A DNA stretch of 38,186 nucleotides from Pseudomonadota bacterium. GTDB taxonomy: Bacteria > Oederibacteriota > Muellerivitia > Muellerivitales > Muellerivitaceae. Made by a program: the position numbers and the translations under genes. The notes under the pieces are model-generated. The model was not told the DNA's origin. It searched no databases and saw only the letters and a list, made by a program, of their open reading frames with translations. Each line of letters begins with the position of its first letter. The stretch's first letter is position 1. Positions 8,428 through 15,814 of the stretch are shown piece by piece. The stretch lies in assembly GCA_021324075.1 (NCBI GenBank), contig JAJPJW010000174.1:1-38186 (forward strand). Reading direction: 5' to 3'.

Positions 8428-9162
8428 ATGAAACCCACCCGGCTCGCCCTTTTCGACATCGACGGCACCATCCTCACCACCGTGCGCTCGGCCTGGGAAA
8501 ACCCCTTCAAGGACGCCATGGAAAAAGCCTTGGCCGAGGCCGGGGACCCCCGGGCCATCGACACCGGCAAGTACCGTCCCGGGGGCAAGACCGACACCCA
8601 GATCATCTACGAGATCCTGGAACAGAACGGGATCGACGAGTCCCGGATAGGCCGGCTTCTTCCCCGCATCAAGGCCCATTACCTGTCCCTTCTGAAGCAG
8701 GTGATCGAGGGGAACCCGGGTTACGTCACCTTGAAGCCCGGCATCCAGGAACTGATCGCCGAACTCCACGGCCATCCGGACGTTCTCCTGGGGCTTTTGA
8801 CCGGTAATTTCGAAGAGGGGGCCCGGATCAAACTGGGGGCGCAGGGCCTGAACCACTATTTCGGCTTCGGGGCCTTCGGGGAAAACGCCCGTCAAAGGTC
8901 CGAACTGCCCCAGAGGGCGGTGGACGCCGCCAAGCACCACAAGGGGCACCATTTCACGGCGAAAGAAATCGTCATCATCGGCGACACGCCCAACGACATC
9001 CATTGCGGGCGGCACCTGAACGTGCGCACCATCGCCGTGGCCACCGGGCCTTTTACCTTGGAGCAGCTCCAAGCGGAGAAGCCCGATTTCGCTTTTGTTA
9101 ATTTCCTTGAGAAGGGAAAGGTCGTTTCGGCTATTTTGGACCCGCTTCCCCATTCGTTTTAA
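8428..9162 (+). CDS. HAD-superfamily phosphatase, phosphoglycolate-phosphatase-like
   Basis: The product is 244 residues, the usual size for a HAD phosphatase with an alpha-helical cap. Motif I is FDIDGTI with nucleophile D10 and acid/base D12. The cap spans about residues 20-95. Motif II is LLTGN with T125, and motif IV is IIGDTPNDI with D186 and D190; a lysine near 169-179 can serve as motif III. This order is that of Gph-like phosphatases acting on small phosphorylated metabolites, and the final stretch (IAVATGPFTLEQLQAEKPDFAFVNF) is also typical of them. The exact substrate cannot be told. It lacks the DxEGTT-type motif of the methionine-salvage enolase-phosphatase MtnC, so it is probably not the missing salvage phosphatase. 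It appears monocistronic, with a terminator right after it. Confidence 0.85.
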   Translation: MKPTRLALFDIDGTILTTVRSAWENPFKDAMEKALAEAGDPRAIDTGKYRPGGKTDTQIIYEILEQNGIDESRIGRLLPRIKAHYLSLLKQVIEGNPGYVTLKPGIQELIAELHGHPDVLLGLLTGNFEEGARIKLGAQGLNHYFGFGAFGENARQRSELPQRAVDAAKHHKGHHFTAKEIVIIGDTPNDIHCGRHLNVRTIAVATGPFTLEQLQAEKPDFAFVNFLEKGKVVSAILDPLPHSF

Positions 9163-9163
9163 A

Positions 9164-9202
9164 GGGGGTTTAAACCGTTTTTAGCGGTCCCCCCTATTTT
9201 TT
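9164..9202 (+). terminator. Rho-independent terminator after the HAD gene
   Basis: GGGGG and ACCG pair with CGGT and CCCCC around a short loop, with a small bulge of TTTAA, followed by TATTTTTT. It begins two bases after the stop codon. Confidence 0.7.
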
Positions 9203-9267
9203 GTAACCTTTCCCGGGTTATTTTGTACTTATCCAACACGACATTCGACCAGATGGAGGGGTTTTCC

Positions 9268-10080
9268 ATGAAAAAGGCTTTTTACTTCGCGGCTTTGATC
9301 CTGCTCAGCGGCTCTTTGTTTTGGGCCGGTTGTTCCAGCAACAGTTACAACAACCCCAGTTCCCCCTACGGCAACCCCACCAATACCTATACTCCCGTTG
9401 TTACCAGCACCCCCACCGGTACCCCCACGGTGACCTTGACCCGGACTCCCACCGGGACTCCCACACTGACCGCCACCTCCACTTCCACCGGGACGCCCAC
9501 GAACACGGCCACCGTTACCCCCACGGCCACCATTACCAACACCGCCACTAATACCGCCACGAGGACCAATACGGGAACTCCCACTGATACGGCCACCACG
9601 ACCCCCACCGCCACGGTCACCGACACGCCCACGGTGACGGATACGGCCACCATTACGGACACGCCGACCGACACGGCGACGGCCACGATCACGAGTACGC
9701 CTACCGCCACCCCCATCGTCATCACCATCAACATCCAAACCTCGCCGTCGCTGGGCGGGACTTACGCCAGCTATTACTTTTTCTCTTCGGGCGGGAGCAA
9801 CAACTCTTCCAACGGCCTTTTGACCATGACGGTCCACCAGAATACCGTCGCCAACATGACGGGAGGCGGCTCCATCCACCCCCTTTATGCCAACGTCAAC
9901 ACCTCGACCACTTGTGTCACGGGGTTTTCGGGGGAAACCAGCGCCAGCATGCCCCTGACCTTTACGACCTTGGGAACCTATTACATCCACTGCGGATTCC
10001 ACGCCACGGGCTGCACGACAACCTCCTGCAGTTCCACTAGTTGTGCCGGCTTGTCGGCCGACATTACCGTGATTCCTTAA
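9268..10080 (+). CDS. Lipoprotein with Thr/Pro-rich linker and cupredoxin-like C-terminal domain
   Basis: The ATG at 9268 has GGAGGGG 7 nt upstream and opens a lipoprotein signal ([22 protein letters not shown], acylated cysteine C22); an in-frame start 15 codons earlier has neither. Residues 40-150 are a low-complexity linker of threonine, proline and alanine. Residues 151-270 form a beta-rich domain with GGGSIHPLY (H204) and [14 protein letters not shown] (C242, H245, C249). The spacing of one His, then Cys-x2-His, after a GTYY strand recalls a plastocyanin-type type-I copper site, but the axial methionine expected a few residues after the second His is absent, with C249 close to that place. 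Further cysteines (C254, C259) could form disulfides. So this may be a lipid-anchored electron-transfer or copper protein, or a cupredoxin fold without copper. Family assignment rests on motif only. Confidence 0.75.
   Translation: MKKAFYFAALILLSGSLFWAGCSSNSYNNPSSPYGNPTNTYTPVVTSTPTGTPTVTLTRTPTGTPTLTATSTSTGTPTNTATVTPTATITNTATNTATRTNTGTPTDTATTTPTATVTDTPTVTDTATITDTPTDTATATITSTPTATPIVITINIQTSPSLGGTYASYYFFSSGGSNNSSNGLLTMTVHQNTVANMTGGGSIHPLYANVNTSTTCVTGFSGETSASMPLTFTTLGTYYIHCGFHATGCTTTSCSSTSCAGLSADITVIP
9361..9715 (+). repeat. Degenerate tandem repeat encoding the Thr/Pro linker
   Basis: Codons ACC/ACG/ACT and CCC alternate with GCC and GGG in imperfect 12-18 nt units, giving blocks such as TPTGTPT and [11 protein letters not shown]. 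The unit varies, so this looks like slippage-prone coding sequence under selection at the protein level, not a CRISPR or satellite. Similar tracts encode the linkers at 13783-14085 and 37531-37745. Confidence 0.8.
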
Positions 10081-10099
10081 CCTCTCTCCTTCTGGTTTC

Positions 10100-10136
10100 G
10101 GGCCCCCGGTCGTCCACCGGGGGCCCTTTTTATTTT
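10100..10136 (+). terminator. Strong rho-independent terminator after the lipoprotein gene
   Basis: A perfect 10-bp stem GGGCCCCCGG / CCGGGGGCCC with a 7-nt loop (TCGTCCA) is followed by TTTTTATTTT. It starts 20 nt after the stop codon. Confidence 0.95.
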
Positions 10137-10193
10137 CCGGCCTTTTTACCGCCTAAAACCTCCTTGCAAAATCCCCCTCCGGCTTGGAAGATA

Positions 10194-10216
10194 CGGGTCG
10201 AAAGTCTTTAGACCCG
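10194..10216. promoter_or_regulatory. 23-bp near-perfect palindrome upstream of the mqnD-like gene
   Basis: CGGGTCGAAAG and CTTTAGACCCG flank a central T and match as an inverted repeat at 10 of 11 positions. It ends 15 nt before the start at 10232, just before the ribosome site AAGGA. It could be an operator or, in RNA, a hairpin that shields the ribosome site. Confidence 0.45.
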
Positions 10217-10231
10217 ACTGCAAGGAACCCC

Positions 10232-11059
10232 ATGACCACCCAGATCCGCCTGGCCCACAGCCCCGACGCCGACGACGCCTTCATGTTCTACGGCCTGGCC
10301 AAGGACAAGATCGACACGGAAGGCATCCAATACGAGCATATCCTCAAAGACATCCAGACCCTCAACGAATGGGCCAAGGAAGGCCGCATGGAAGTGACGG
10401 CCCTTTCGGCCCACGCCTATGCCTATGTGAAGGACAAATACGCCATCCTGACCCACGGGGGCAGCATCGGGAAAAACTACGGGCCCATGGTGGTGGCCCG
10501 GGAAGCGAAGCCCCTCGAATCCTTCCGCAAGATCGCCGTGCCCGGCAAGATGACCAGCGCCTACCTGGCCCTGAAACTGCGCCACCCGGATTTTGAGGAA
10601 GTGGTGATGGATTTCGACGCCATCCAACCGGCCGTCAAGGAAGGCAAGGTCGAGGCGGGGCTCCTGATCCACGAAGGCCAGCTGACCTACCGGAAGGACG
10701 GCCTCCACTGCGTGGTGGAGCTGGGCCAATGGTGGTTCGAGAAGACCCAGCTTCCCCTGCCCATGGGGGTCAACGGCATCCGCCGGGACCTGCCGGCGGA
10801 GGTGAAAGCCAAGGTTTCCAAGCACCTCAAACAATCCATCCAATATTCGCTTTCCCACCGCGACGCGGCGCTGGATTACGCCCTGGCCTTCGGGCGGGGC
10901 CTGCCCCGCGACGTGGCCGACAAGTTCGTCGGACTGTGGGTCAACGACCGCACGGTCGACATGGGCGAGGAAGGCCGCAAGGCCATCCGCACATTCCTCG
11001 GGGAAGGGGAATCGAAAAAACTCATCCCCCCCGTCGGCGAGATCGAATTCGTTGCCTAA
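10232..11059 (+). CDS. mqnD: MqnD/MqnA-family menaquinone biosynthesis protein (futalosine pathway)
   Basis: The ATG at 10232 has AAGGA 5 nt upstream; an in-frame start 16 codons earlier is not needed. The 275-residue product has the length of the MqnA/MqnD family (periplasmic-binding-protein fold). It opens IRLAHSPDADDAFMFYGLAKDKI; classical MqnD has a similar SPCPNDTFxF stretch there. Later blocks fit the family: LSAHAYAYVKDKYAIL, HGGSIGKNYGPMVVAR, EAGLLIHEGQLTYRKDGL, and LPLPMGVNGIRRDL. MqnD converts cyclic dehypoxanthinyl futalosine to 1,4-dihydroxy-6-naphthoate. Because the first motif is SPDADDAF instead of SPCPNDTF, this may be a paralogous branch of the family instead of true MqnD. 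The remaining mqn genes are not in the window. The next gene overlaps its 3' end by 8 bp, so the two are probably co-transcribed. Confidence 0.75.
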   Translation: MTTQIRLAHSPDADDAFMFYGLAKDKIDTEGIQYEHILKDIQTLNEWAKEGRMEVTALSAHAYAYVKDKYAILTHGGSIGKNYGPMVVAREAKPLESFRKIAVPGKMTSAYLALKLRHPDFEEVVMDFDAIQPAVKEGKVEAGLLIHEGQLTYRKDGLHCVVELGQWWFEKTQLPLPMGVNGIRRDLPAEVKAKVSKHLKQSIQYSLSHRDAALDYALAFGRGLPRDVADKFVGLWVNDRTVDMGEEGRKAIRTFLGEGESKKLIPPVGEIEFVA

Positions 11060-11381
11060 GGGCGGCTCCGTCCAGCGAAAGGCCCCCTGGACCCTTTATG
11101 TCGCCGAATGCGCGGACGGTTCCTATTACACCGGCATCGCGAAGGACGTCGAAAGGCGCATCCGGGCCCACAACACCGGCAGGGGGGCCAAGTACACCTC
11201 CACCCGCGGTCCGGTGAAACTCCTTTTCCAGGAACCCCAGGCCAGCTATTCGGCCGCCCTGCGGCGCGAATACCAGGTCAAAACCCTCCCCAAGGACCGC
11301 AAGGTCCGGTTCGTGAAGGGGGAAAAATTGAAGAAACCCGCGAAGAAGGCCAAAATGACCTTCCAAAGGAAGAAAAACTAG
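11052..11381 (+). CDS. GIY-YIG nuclease-superfamily protein (UPF0213/YhbQ-like)
   Basis: The 109-residue product starts at a TTG that overlaps the last eight bases of the mqnD-like gene. The reading frame is clearly real: WTLYVAECADGSYYTGIAKDVERRIRAHNTGRGAKYT matches the core of the single-domain GIY-YIG family, with the LYV and YYTG halves of the name motif, the RR..H helix, and the GAKYT..RGPVKLLF strand. A second conserved stretch SAALRREYQVKTLPKDRKVRF follows, and the last 25 residues are lysine-rich. YhbQ-like proteins are small nucleases linked to DNA damage and stress; the cellular role here is not known. The TTG is a weak start without a strong ribosome site, so translation may be coupled to the gene before it. 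Confidence 0.85.
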   Translation: MPKGGSVQRKAPWTLYVAECADGSYYTGIAKDVERRIRAHNTGRGAKYTSTRGPVKLLFQEPQASYSAALRREYQVKTLPKDRKVRFVKGEKLKKPAKKAKMTFQRKKN

Positions 11382-11522
11382 GCCCCCATTGGTATTTGGG
11401 CATTGTTTGTTGGATCTTTGTAAAAAGTCCCTCCCAGGCCGAAAGGGGCGGGCCTCTGTGATAAAATTCCCCCAATTCATCGGCCGTAAATTTTTCATTA
11501 TCTAAAGGCTTTGGAATCTCTT

Positions 11523-14378
11523 ATGACACGCCGTTTATTCGCCGCCCTATCGGCCCTGGCCATGCCTTTGGTTTTGTTGGGCTTCGGTCCCCAGGCCCAT
11601 TCCCATCCGCCCGGTTCATCCCAAAGCCGGCTTAATCTCGAATCCAACTTCGGGAAATTTCCCCTGGCTTTTGAACCCAACCGGGGCCAGGAGGCCTCAC
11701 CGGTCAAGTTCCTTTGCCGGGGCGGCGGTTACAGCCTTTTTGTGACGGGGGACGAAGCCGTTTTTCTCCTTAAAAAACCGGCTCCGAAATTTCCCATCCA
11801 CCCGGACAAGACTTTTTCAAGGCCCAAGCCCCAAGCCCCCGATATCCTCCGCCTCAAGCTGGCCCAAGCCAATCCGGATGCACTTTTCGAGGGGGCCCAG
11901 GCCCTTCCGGGCATCAGCAACTATTTCATCGGGCCCGATCCCGCCCATTGGGTCACGCGGGTGCCCCAATATTCCCGGGTGGTGCTCCATGGGGTCTATC
12001 CGGGCGTGGATGTCGCCTATTACGGCAACCAGGGCAGGCTGGAGTACGACTTTCAGGTGAACCCGGGCGCGGACCCCAGGAGCATCCATATGCACATCGA
12101 AGGGGCGGACAGCGTCCAAACCGACGGGCAGGGGAACCTTCAATTGACCGTCAAGGGCCGGAAGGTCCTATTTGAGGCGCCCCAGGTCTACCAGGAGGAT
12201 GGGACGGGACGGCGGCCGGTCTCCGGAAGATACTCCGCCGGGGGCAACAACGACGTTTCCTTCGACGTGAAAGATTACGACCCCAGCCGGAAACTCGTCA
12301 TCGACCCCGTCCTGGACTATGGCACTTACCTAGGAGGAACGGGCGGCGACCGGGGAACCGGCATCGCAGTCGATGGGTTGGGCAACACCTACATCACGGG
12401 ACTTACTTCCGGCAGTTTCCCCATCACGCCGGGGGCCATTCAAAGCGTCTTTGGGTCCAAGGTTTATACCGAAATGAACGACGTTTTCGTGTCCAAATTT
12501 GACCCGACCGGGTCCACGCTCCTTTACTCGACTTACTTGGGGGGGACCCAGAATGACACCGGTGAAGCCATCGCCGTCGATGGGAACGGAGACGCCTATG
12601 TGACGGGCCAGGCGGGGGCGGGGTTCCCCACGACACCAGGCGCCTATCAAACCGGTTTTGGCGGTGGATTCGATGCCTATTTTGGGGATGCTTTTTTATC
12701 CAAACTCAACGCGGATGGGACAGCCCTTCTTTATTCAACTTTTTTGGGCGGCCCGAACAGTGATGCCGGAACCGGAATCGCCCTGGACAACTCGGGAAAC
12801 GCCTATTTGACGGGTTGGGCCTCCTCCACCAACTTTCCCTCGACGCCTTCCTCCTTCATGCCCGTTTACGGATCCGGCGATAATGCGGATATTTTCGTGG
12901 CCAAGGTCAATCCCGCAGGCGGCGGTTCCTCGGACCTGGTCTATTCCACCTTCCTTGGGCAGGACGGGGTCGATGGCGGCCCTTTGAACATCGCGGTGGA
13001 CGGCAGCGGCGACGCCTATGTGGTGGGCGCCACCAACGGCAGCCATTTCACGACCACCGCGGGCGCTTTTGAGGCTTCCTTTGTCAACGGCGGGTCCGGC
13101 ATTCCGGATAATTTTTTGTTGAAGCTCAACCCCTCCGGATCGGGCCTGGTTTTTTCCACTTACGTAGGGCCGAGCGGTTTGTACGGCGGCTACGGCATCG
13201 CCTTCGACAGCGGCCAGGATATTTATATTACGGCCACTTCCCAGTCTGTCAGTTACCCCACCAGCCCAGGGGCTTACAGCCCCACTTACTTGGGGGGGTT
13301 GAACGGTGTGGTGGCTGAATTGAACCCGACAGGCTCAGCCCTTCTTTATTCCACTTTTTTGGAGCAGGCCTATAGCAGCACCATTTCTTGGGCGGCTTAT
13401 CCGACGGGCATCGAGGTGGACGACTGTGGGAACATCCATGTCACCGGGGCCACTTCCTACCCCTCTTTTCCTCTCACATCCGGTGCATGGGATAACAGCT
13501 TTAGCGCCAGCGGTTTCGCGGGTTTTTTCCTGGTTTTGAACCCCGCCCAGACGGGAAGCGCCCAACTCGTCTTTTCCACCTTTATGGGGAGCAGCAGCAG
13601 CACCTTCCCTTACTCCATGGCGAAGGATCCTTCGGGGAATCTTTATGTGGCCGGGGAAACCGGAAGCGGTTTTCCCTCGACCGGGGGTTCCTACCAGGCG
13701 GCCTATGGGGGTCCGTCCTGTTGCGGCGACGGGGATGCCTTTGTCGCCAAGATCGACGTTTCCTCACTTTGCGTTTCCGGCACGGCCACCCCTACGCCGA
13801 CGAACAGCCCGACCTCAACCTCCACCCTGACACCCGGTTCCACCGCCACTCCTTCCAGTACCCCAACCGTGTCGGCCACCGCGACCCCCACCAACAGCCT
13901 GACCTATACGTCCACCGCAACGCCCAGTTCCACCCCGACCCTTTCGCCAACCGCCCCGCCCACGGACACGGCCACCCCGACGCCCAGCCTCACACCGTCG
14001 TCCACTCCCACGGTGACCACGACCTTTACCCCCACCGACAGTCCCACCCCGAAAGGGTTCCATCCTCCCACCGCTACGCCGACGCCCGCGCCCATCGGGA
14101 TCGGATGGCCCTATCCCAATCCGGACTGGGGTGAAGGGCCGGTGAACATCCCCATCCAGGCCGCCGCGGGTTGTTCGGTCGAATGCAAGGTCTATACGAC
14201 GGCTTTCCGCAAGATCCGGGACTTTACCCGTCCGATGACCGCCGACGCCTACCATCTCACTTGGGACTTGGACGACAACTGGCAGGCGCCGGTGGCCAAC
14301 GGCCTTTATTACATGGAAGTGGAGGTGACGGGCCCCGTCCAAATGTCCAAGCTTTTCAAGGTCCTGGTGGCCCGGTAA
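11523..14378 (+). CDS. Large exported SBBP-repeat protein with Thr/Pro linker and C-terminal sorting-like module
   Basis: The product is 951 residues from the ATG at 11523; a TTG four codons earlier is the alternative. A signal peptide (RRLFAALSALAMPLVLLGFGPQAHS) is followed by a domain beginning PLAFEPNRGQ (residues 47-56), the conserved opening found ahead of SBBP repeats. From about residue 265 to 750, beta-propeller-like repeats recur with cores such as LLYSTYLGGTQNDTGEAIAV and GNAYLTGWASS. Residues 754-855 are Thr/Pro/Ser-rich. The last 96 residues form a FlgD-Ig-like module: WPYPNP, VECKVYTTAFRKIRDFT, LTWDLDD, ANGLYYMEV, and a final SKLFKVLVAR. The end resembles a type A sorting domain, but is not proven. 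Inferred: a secreted or surface beta-propeller protein. The last module is shared with the protein at 35028. Confidence 0.85.
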   Translation: MTRRLFAALSALAMPLVLLGFGPQAHSHPPGSSQSRLNLESNFGKFPLAFEPNRGQEASPVKFLCRGGGYSLFVTGDEAVFLLKKPAPKFPIHPDKTFSRPKPQAPDILRLKLAQANPDALFEGAQALPGISNYFIGPDPAHWVTRVPQYSRVVLHGVYPGVDVAYYGNQGRLEYDFQVNPGADPRSIHMHIEGADSVQTDGQGNLQLTVKGRKVLFEAPQVYQEDGTGRRPVSGRYSAGGNNDVSFDVKDYDPSRKLVIDPVLDYGTYLGGTGGDRGTGIAVDGLGNTYITGLTSGSFPITPGAIQSVFGSKVYTEMNDVFVSKFDPTGSTLLYSTYLGGTQNDTGEAIAVDGNGDAYVTGQAGAGFPTTPGAYQTGFGGGFDAYFGDAFLSKLNADGTALLYSTFLGGPNSDAGTGIALDNSGNAYLTGWASSTNFPSTPSSFMPVYGSGDNADIFVAKVNPAGGGSSDLVYSTFLGQDGVDGGPLNIAVDGSGDAYVVGATNGSHFTTTAGAFEASFVNGGSGIPDNFLLKLNPSGSGLVFSTYVGPSGLYGGYGIAFDSGQDIYITATSQSVSYPTSPGAYSPTYLGGLNGVVAELNPTGSALLYSTFLEQAYSSTISWAAYPTGIEVDDCGNIHVTGATSYPSFPLTSGAWDNSFSASGFAGFFLVLNPAQTGSAQLVFSTFMGSSSSTFPYSMAKDPSGNLYVAGETGSGFPSTGGSYQAAYGGPSCCGDGDAFVAKIDVSSLCVSGTATPTPTNSPTSTSTLTPGSTATPSSTPTVSATATPTNSLTYTSTATPSSTPTLSPTAPPTDTATPTPSLTPSSTPTVTTTFTPTDSPTPKGFHPPTATPTPAPIGIGWPYPNPDWGEGPVNIPIQAAAGCSVECKVYTTAFRKIRDFTRPMTADAYHLTWDLDDNWQAPVANGLYYMEVEVTGPVQMSKLFKVLVAR

Positions 14379-14460
14379 AAATTTCCTCGCCCACCCTTTT
14401 TCCCCCGAATTGGGTATGATCTTCCCGCCGTAACGCGCCTAGGACCAAGGGGAGGGGAAC

Positions 14461-14997
14461 ATGATGGACGACAACCTGCATTCGGGGGAAAACCCGCAGA
14501 CACCTGCGCCCATGACCGCCCTGCAGAAAAAAATCCTTTTGGGGGTCGCCGGGCTTTTCCTGCTGGCCGGGGCCTTCATGGCCGGCCGTTATTCGGCCCA
14601 GATGAAAACCACCCAGCCCAACCCCTTCGCCCAGATGCCGCCCACGCCGGTTCCCATGGGCACCCCCGTGCCGGTCACCGAAGCCGCGCTGACCATGATC
14701 GACTTCACGGGCGCCCCGGAGGCGAAGAAGGCCCAGGTCCTGGCCAGTTTCAACGCCGAGTTTTGCCAGTGCAATTGCAAGATGACGGTGGCTACCTGCA
14801 TGATCCGGGACCCCAATTGCCCCTTTTGGAGGGACCACGTGTCCCAGTTCCAAAAGGCCCTGGGCAACGGGAAGAAACCCAAGGTTTCCCTGGACACCAA
14901 ACCCAAAGTCTCCATCATGCCCCAGGCCAACCAGGGCTTGGTCCTGCCTTCCGCCCATACGAACGATTTTCCCGCGCCATCGGGGCAGGGGAAATAA
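14461..14997 (+). CDS. Membrane-anchored Cys-rich protein with a CxCxC motif
   Basis: The product is 178 residues. GGGGAGGGG just before the ATG is a strong ribosome site, and a second ATG follows directly. Residues 21-43 form one membrane helix (LQKKILLGVAGLFLLAGAFMAGRY) with the N-terminus inside, so the rest lies outside the membrane. After a proline-rich spacer comes ASFNAEFCQCNCKMTVATC, then DPNCPFWRDHV: five cysteines in the order CxCxC-x6-C-x6-C. This matches a recurring motif family, CxCxCxMxVAxCxxxDPxC, of unknown function that is often next to redox or metal genes. It could bind a metal or form disulfides; no heme CxxCH site is present. A -10-like TATGAT at 14415-14420 may drive it. 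The tail (residues 140-178) is low-complexity. It lies 24 bp before the Nudix-DUF309 gene, likely the same operon. Confidence 0.75.
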   Translation: MMDDNLHSGENPQTPAPMTALQKKILLGVAGLFLLAGAFMAGRYSAQMKTTQPNPFAQMPPTPVPMGTPVPVTEAALTMIDFTGAPEAKKAQVLASFNAEFCQCNCKMTVATCMIRDPNCPFWRDHVSQFQKALGNGKKPKVSLDTKPKVSIMPQANQGLVLPSAHTNDFPAPSGQGK

Positions 14998-15021
14998 GGC
15001 CGGCACCCGGAGAAGGATGAA

Positions 15022-15807
15022 ATGACCCAACCGGTCCTCGAAGTGGGCGCGGCGCTCATCTTCAAGAACGGCCAGTTCCTCATCACCCAGCGGCTGGAGT
15101 CCGATTCCTTCGGCGGCTATTGGGAGCTGCCGGGCGGGAAAAAGGAGCCCACCGAGTCCCTGGAGGAATGCGTCCTGCGGGAACTGAAGGAAGAACTGGA
15201 CATCGTCGTGGAGATCCGGCACTTCTTCCGCATCCTCACCTACCACTATCCCCAGCGTTCGGTGCGGCTGAACATCTTTTTCTGTTCCCACAAGGACGGG
15301 GAGCCCAAAACCATCGAATGCCAGGCCTTCGCCTGGGTGGACCCGAAGGACCTGCCCACCTATCGATTTCCCGAGGCCGACCAGACGCTGATCCAGGAAC
15401 TGTCGAAGCGCAACGACTGGGACGCCTACCTGGACGGCCTGAAATATCCCCACGAGTATTACGAGGGCCTGCGGCTCTTCAACAACGGCGAGTATTTCGA
15501 ATGCCACGAAATGCTGGAGGATATCTGGCATCCGGCCGAAGGGCAGGACCGGCTGCATTACCAGGGCCTCATCCAGGCCGCCATCGCCCTGGAGCATTTC
15601 CGCAAAGGGAACTATGCCGGGGCCATGGGCCTTTACGAGAAGGCCTGTGAGAAATGGGCCCAATTGCCGCCCCAATACATGGGGGTGGATTTAAAATGGC
15701 TGAGGGAAAAACTGGACGCCTTTTTCGGCCGGGTCCAAAAAGCCGGGCCGGCCGGCATGAAGGGCGTGGAGTTGGCCCTCGTGCCGAAGATCCCGGAACC
15801 CGTTTGA
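15022..15807 (+). CDS. Nudix hydrolase fused to a DUF309 domain
   Basis: The 261-residue product joins two families usually found apart. Residues 5-130 are a MutT-type Nudix domain with the box G39-x5-E45-x7-R53-E54-L-x-E57-E58; the usual Gly near the end is Asp (D60). The preceding FGGYWELPGGKK and following FFRILTYHYP and AFAWVDPKDLPTYRFPEAD fit MutT/MTH-like pyrophosphohydrolases that cleave nucleoside triphosphates or related diphosphates. Residues 150-215 (YYEGLRLFNNGEYFECHEMLEDIWHP...GLIQAAIALEHFRKGNYAGAMGLY) match DUF309, a small helical domain whose FEAHE-type and GLIQ-A motifs are intact and which may bind a ligand or metal. GGAGAAGGA lies 4 nt before the ATG. It sits 24 bp after the Cys-rich gene and 7 bp before the next, in one apparent operon. 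Confidence 0.85.
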   Translation: MTQPVLEVGAALIFKNGQFLITQRLESDSFGGYWELPGGKKEPTESLEECVLRELKEELDIVVEIRHFFRILTYHYPQRSVRLNIFFCSHKDGEPKTIECQAFAWVDPKDLPTYRFPEADQTLIQELSKRNDWDAYLDGLKYPHEYYEGLRLFNNGEYFECHEMLEDIWHPAEGQDRLHYQGLIQAAIALEHFRKGNYAGAMGLYEKACEKWAQLPPQYMGVDLKWLREKLDAFFGRVQKAGPAGMKGVELALVPKIPEPV

Positions 15808-15814
15808 GGAAGCC

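Noticed and set aside
8428-9162. HAD gene as the missing methionine-salvage MtnC
   Set aside because: It has DIDGT and a Gph-type layout, not the MtnC-type motif, and is far from mtnB-mtnD.
9361-9715. CRISPR-like tandem repeat
   Set aside because: Repeat units vary and stay in frame as Thr/Pro codons, with no constant repeat or spacer pattern. It is coding.
9229-10002. Gly/Arg-rich and Val-rich minus-strand frames over the Thr/Pro linker
   Set aside because: They are antisense readings of the threonine/proline codons; the lipoprotein frame has a signal, lipobox and ribosome site.
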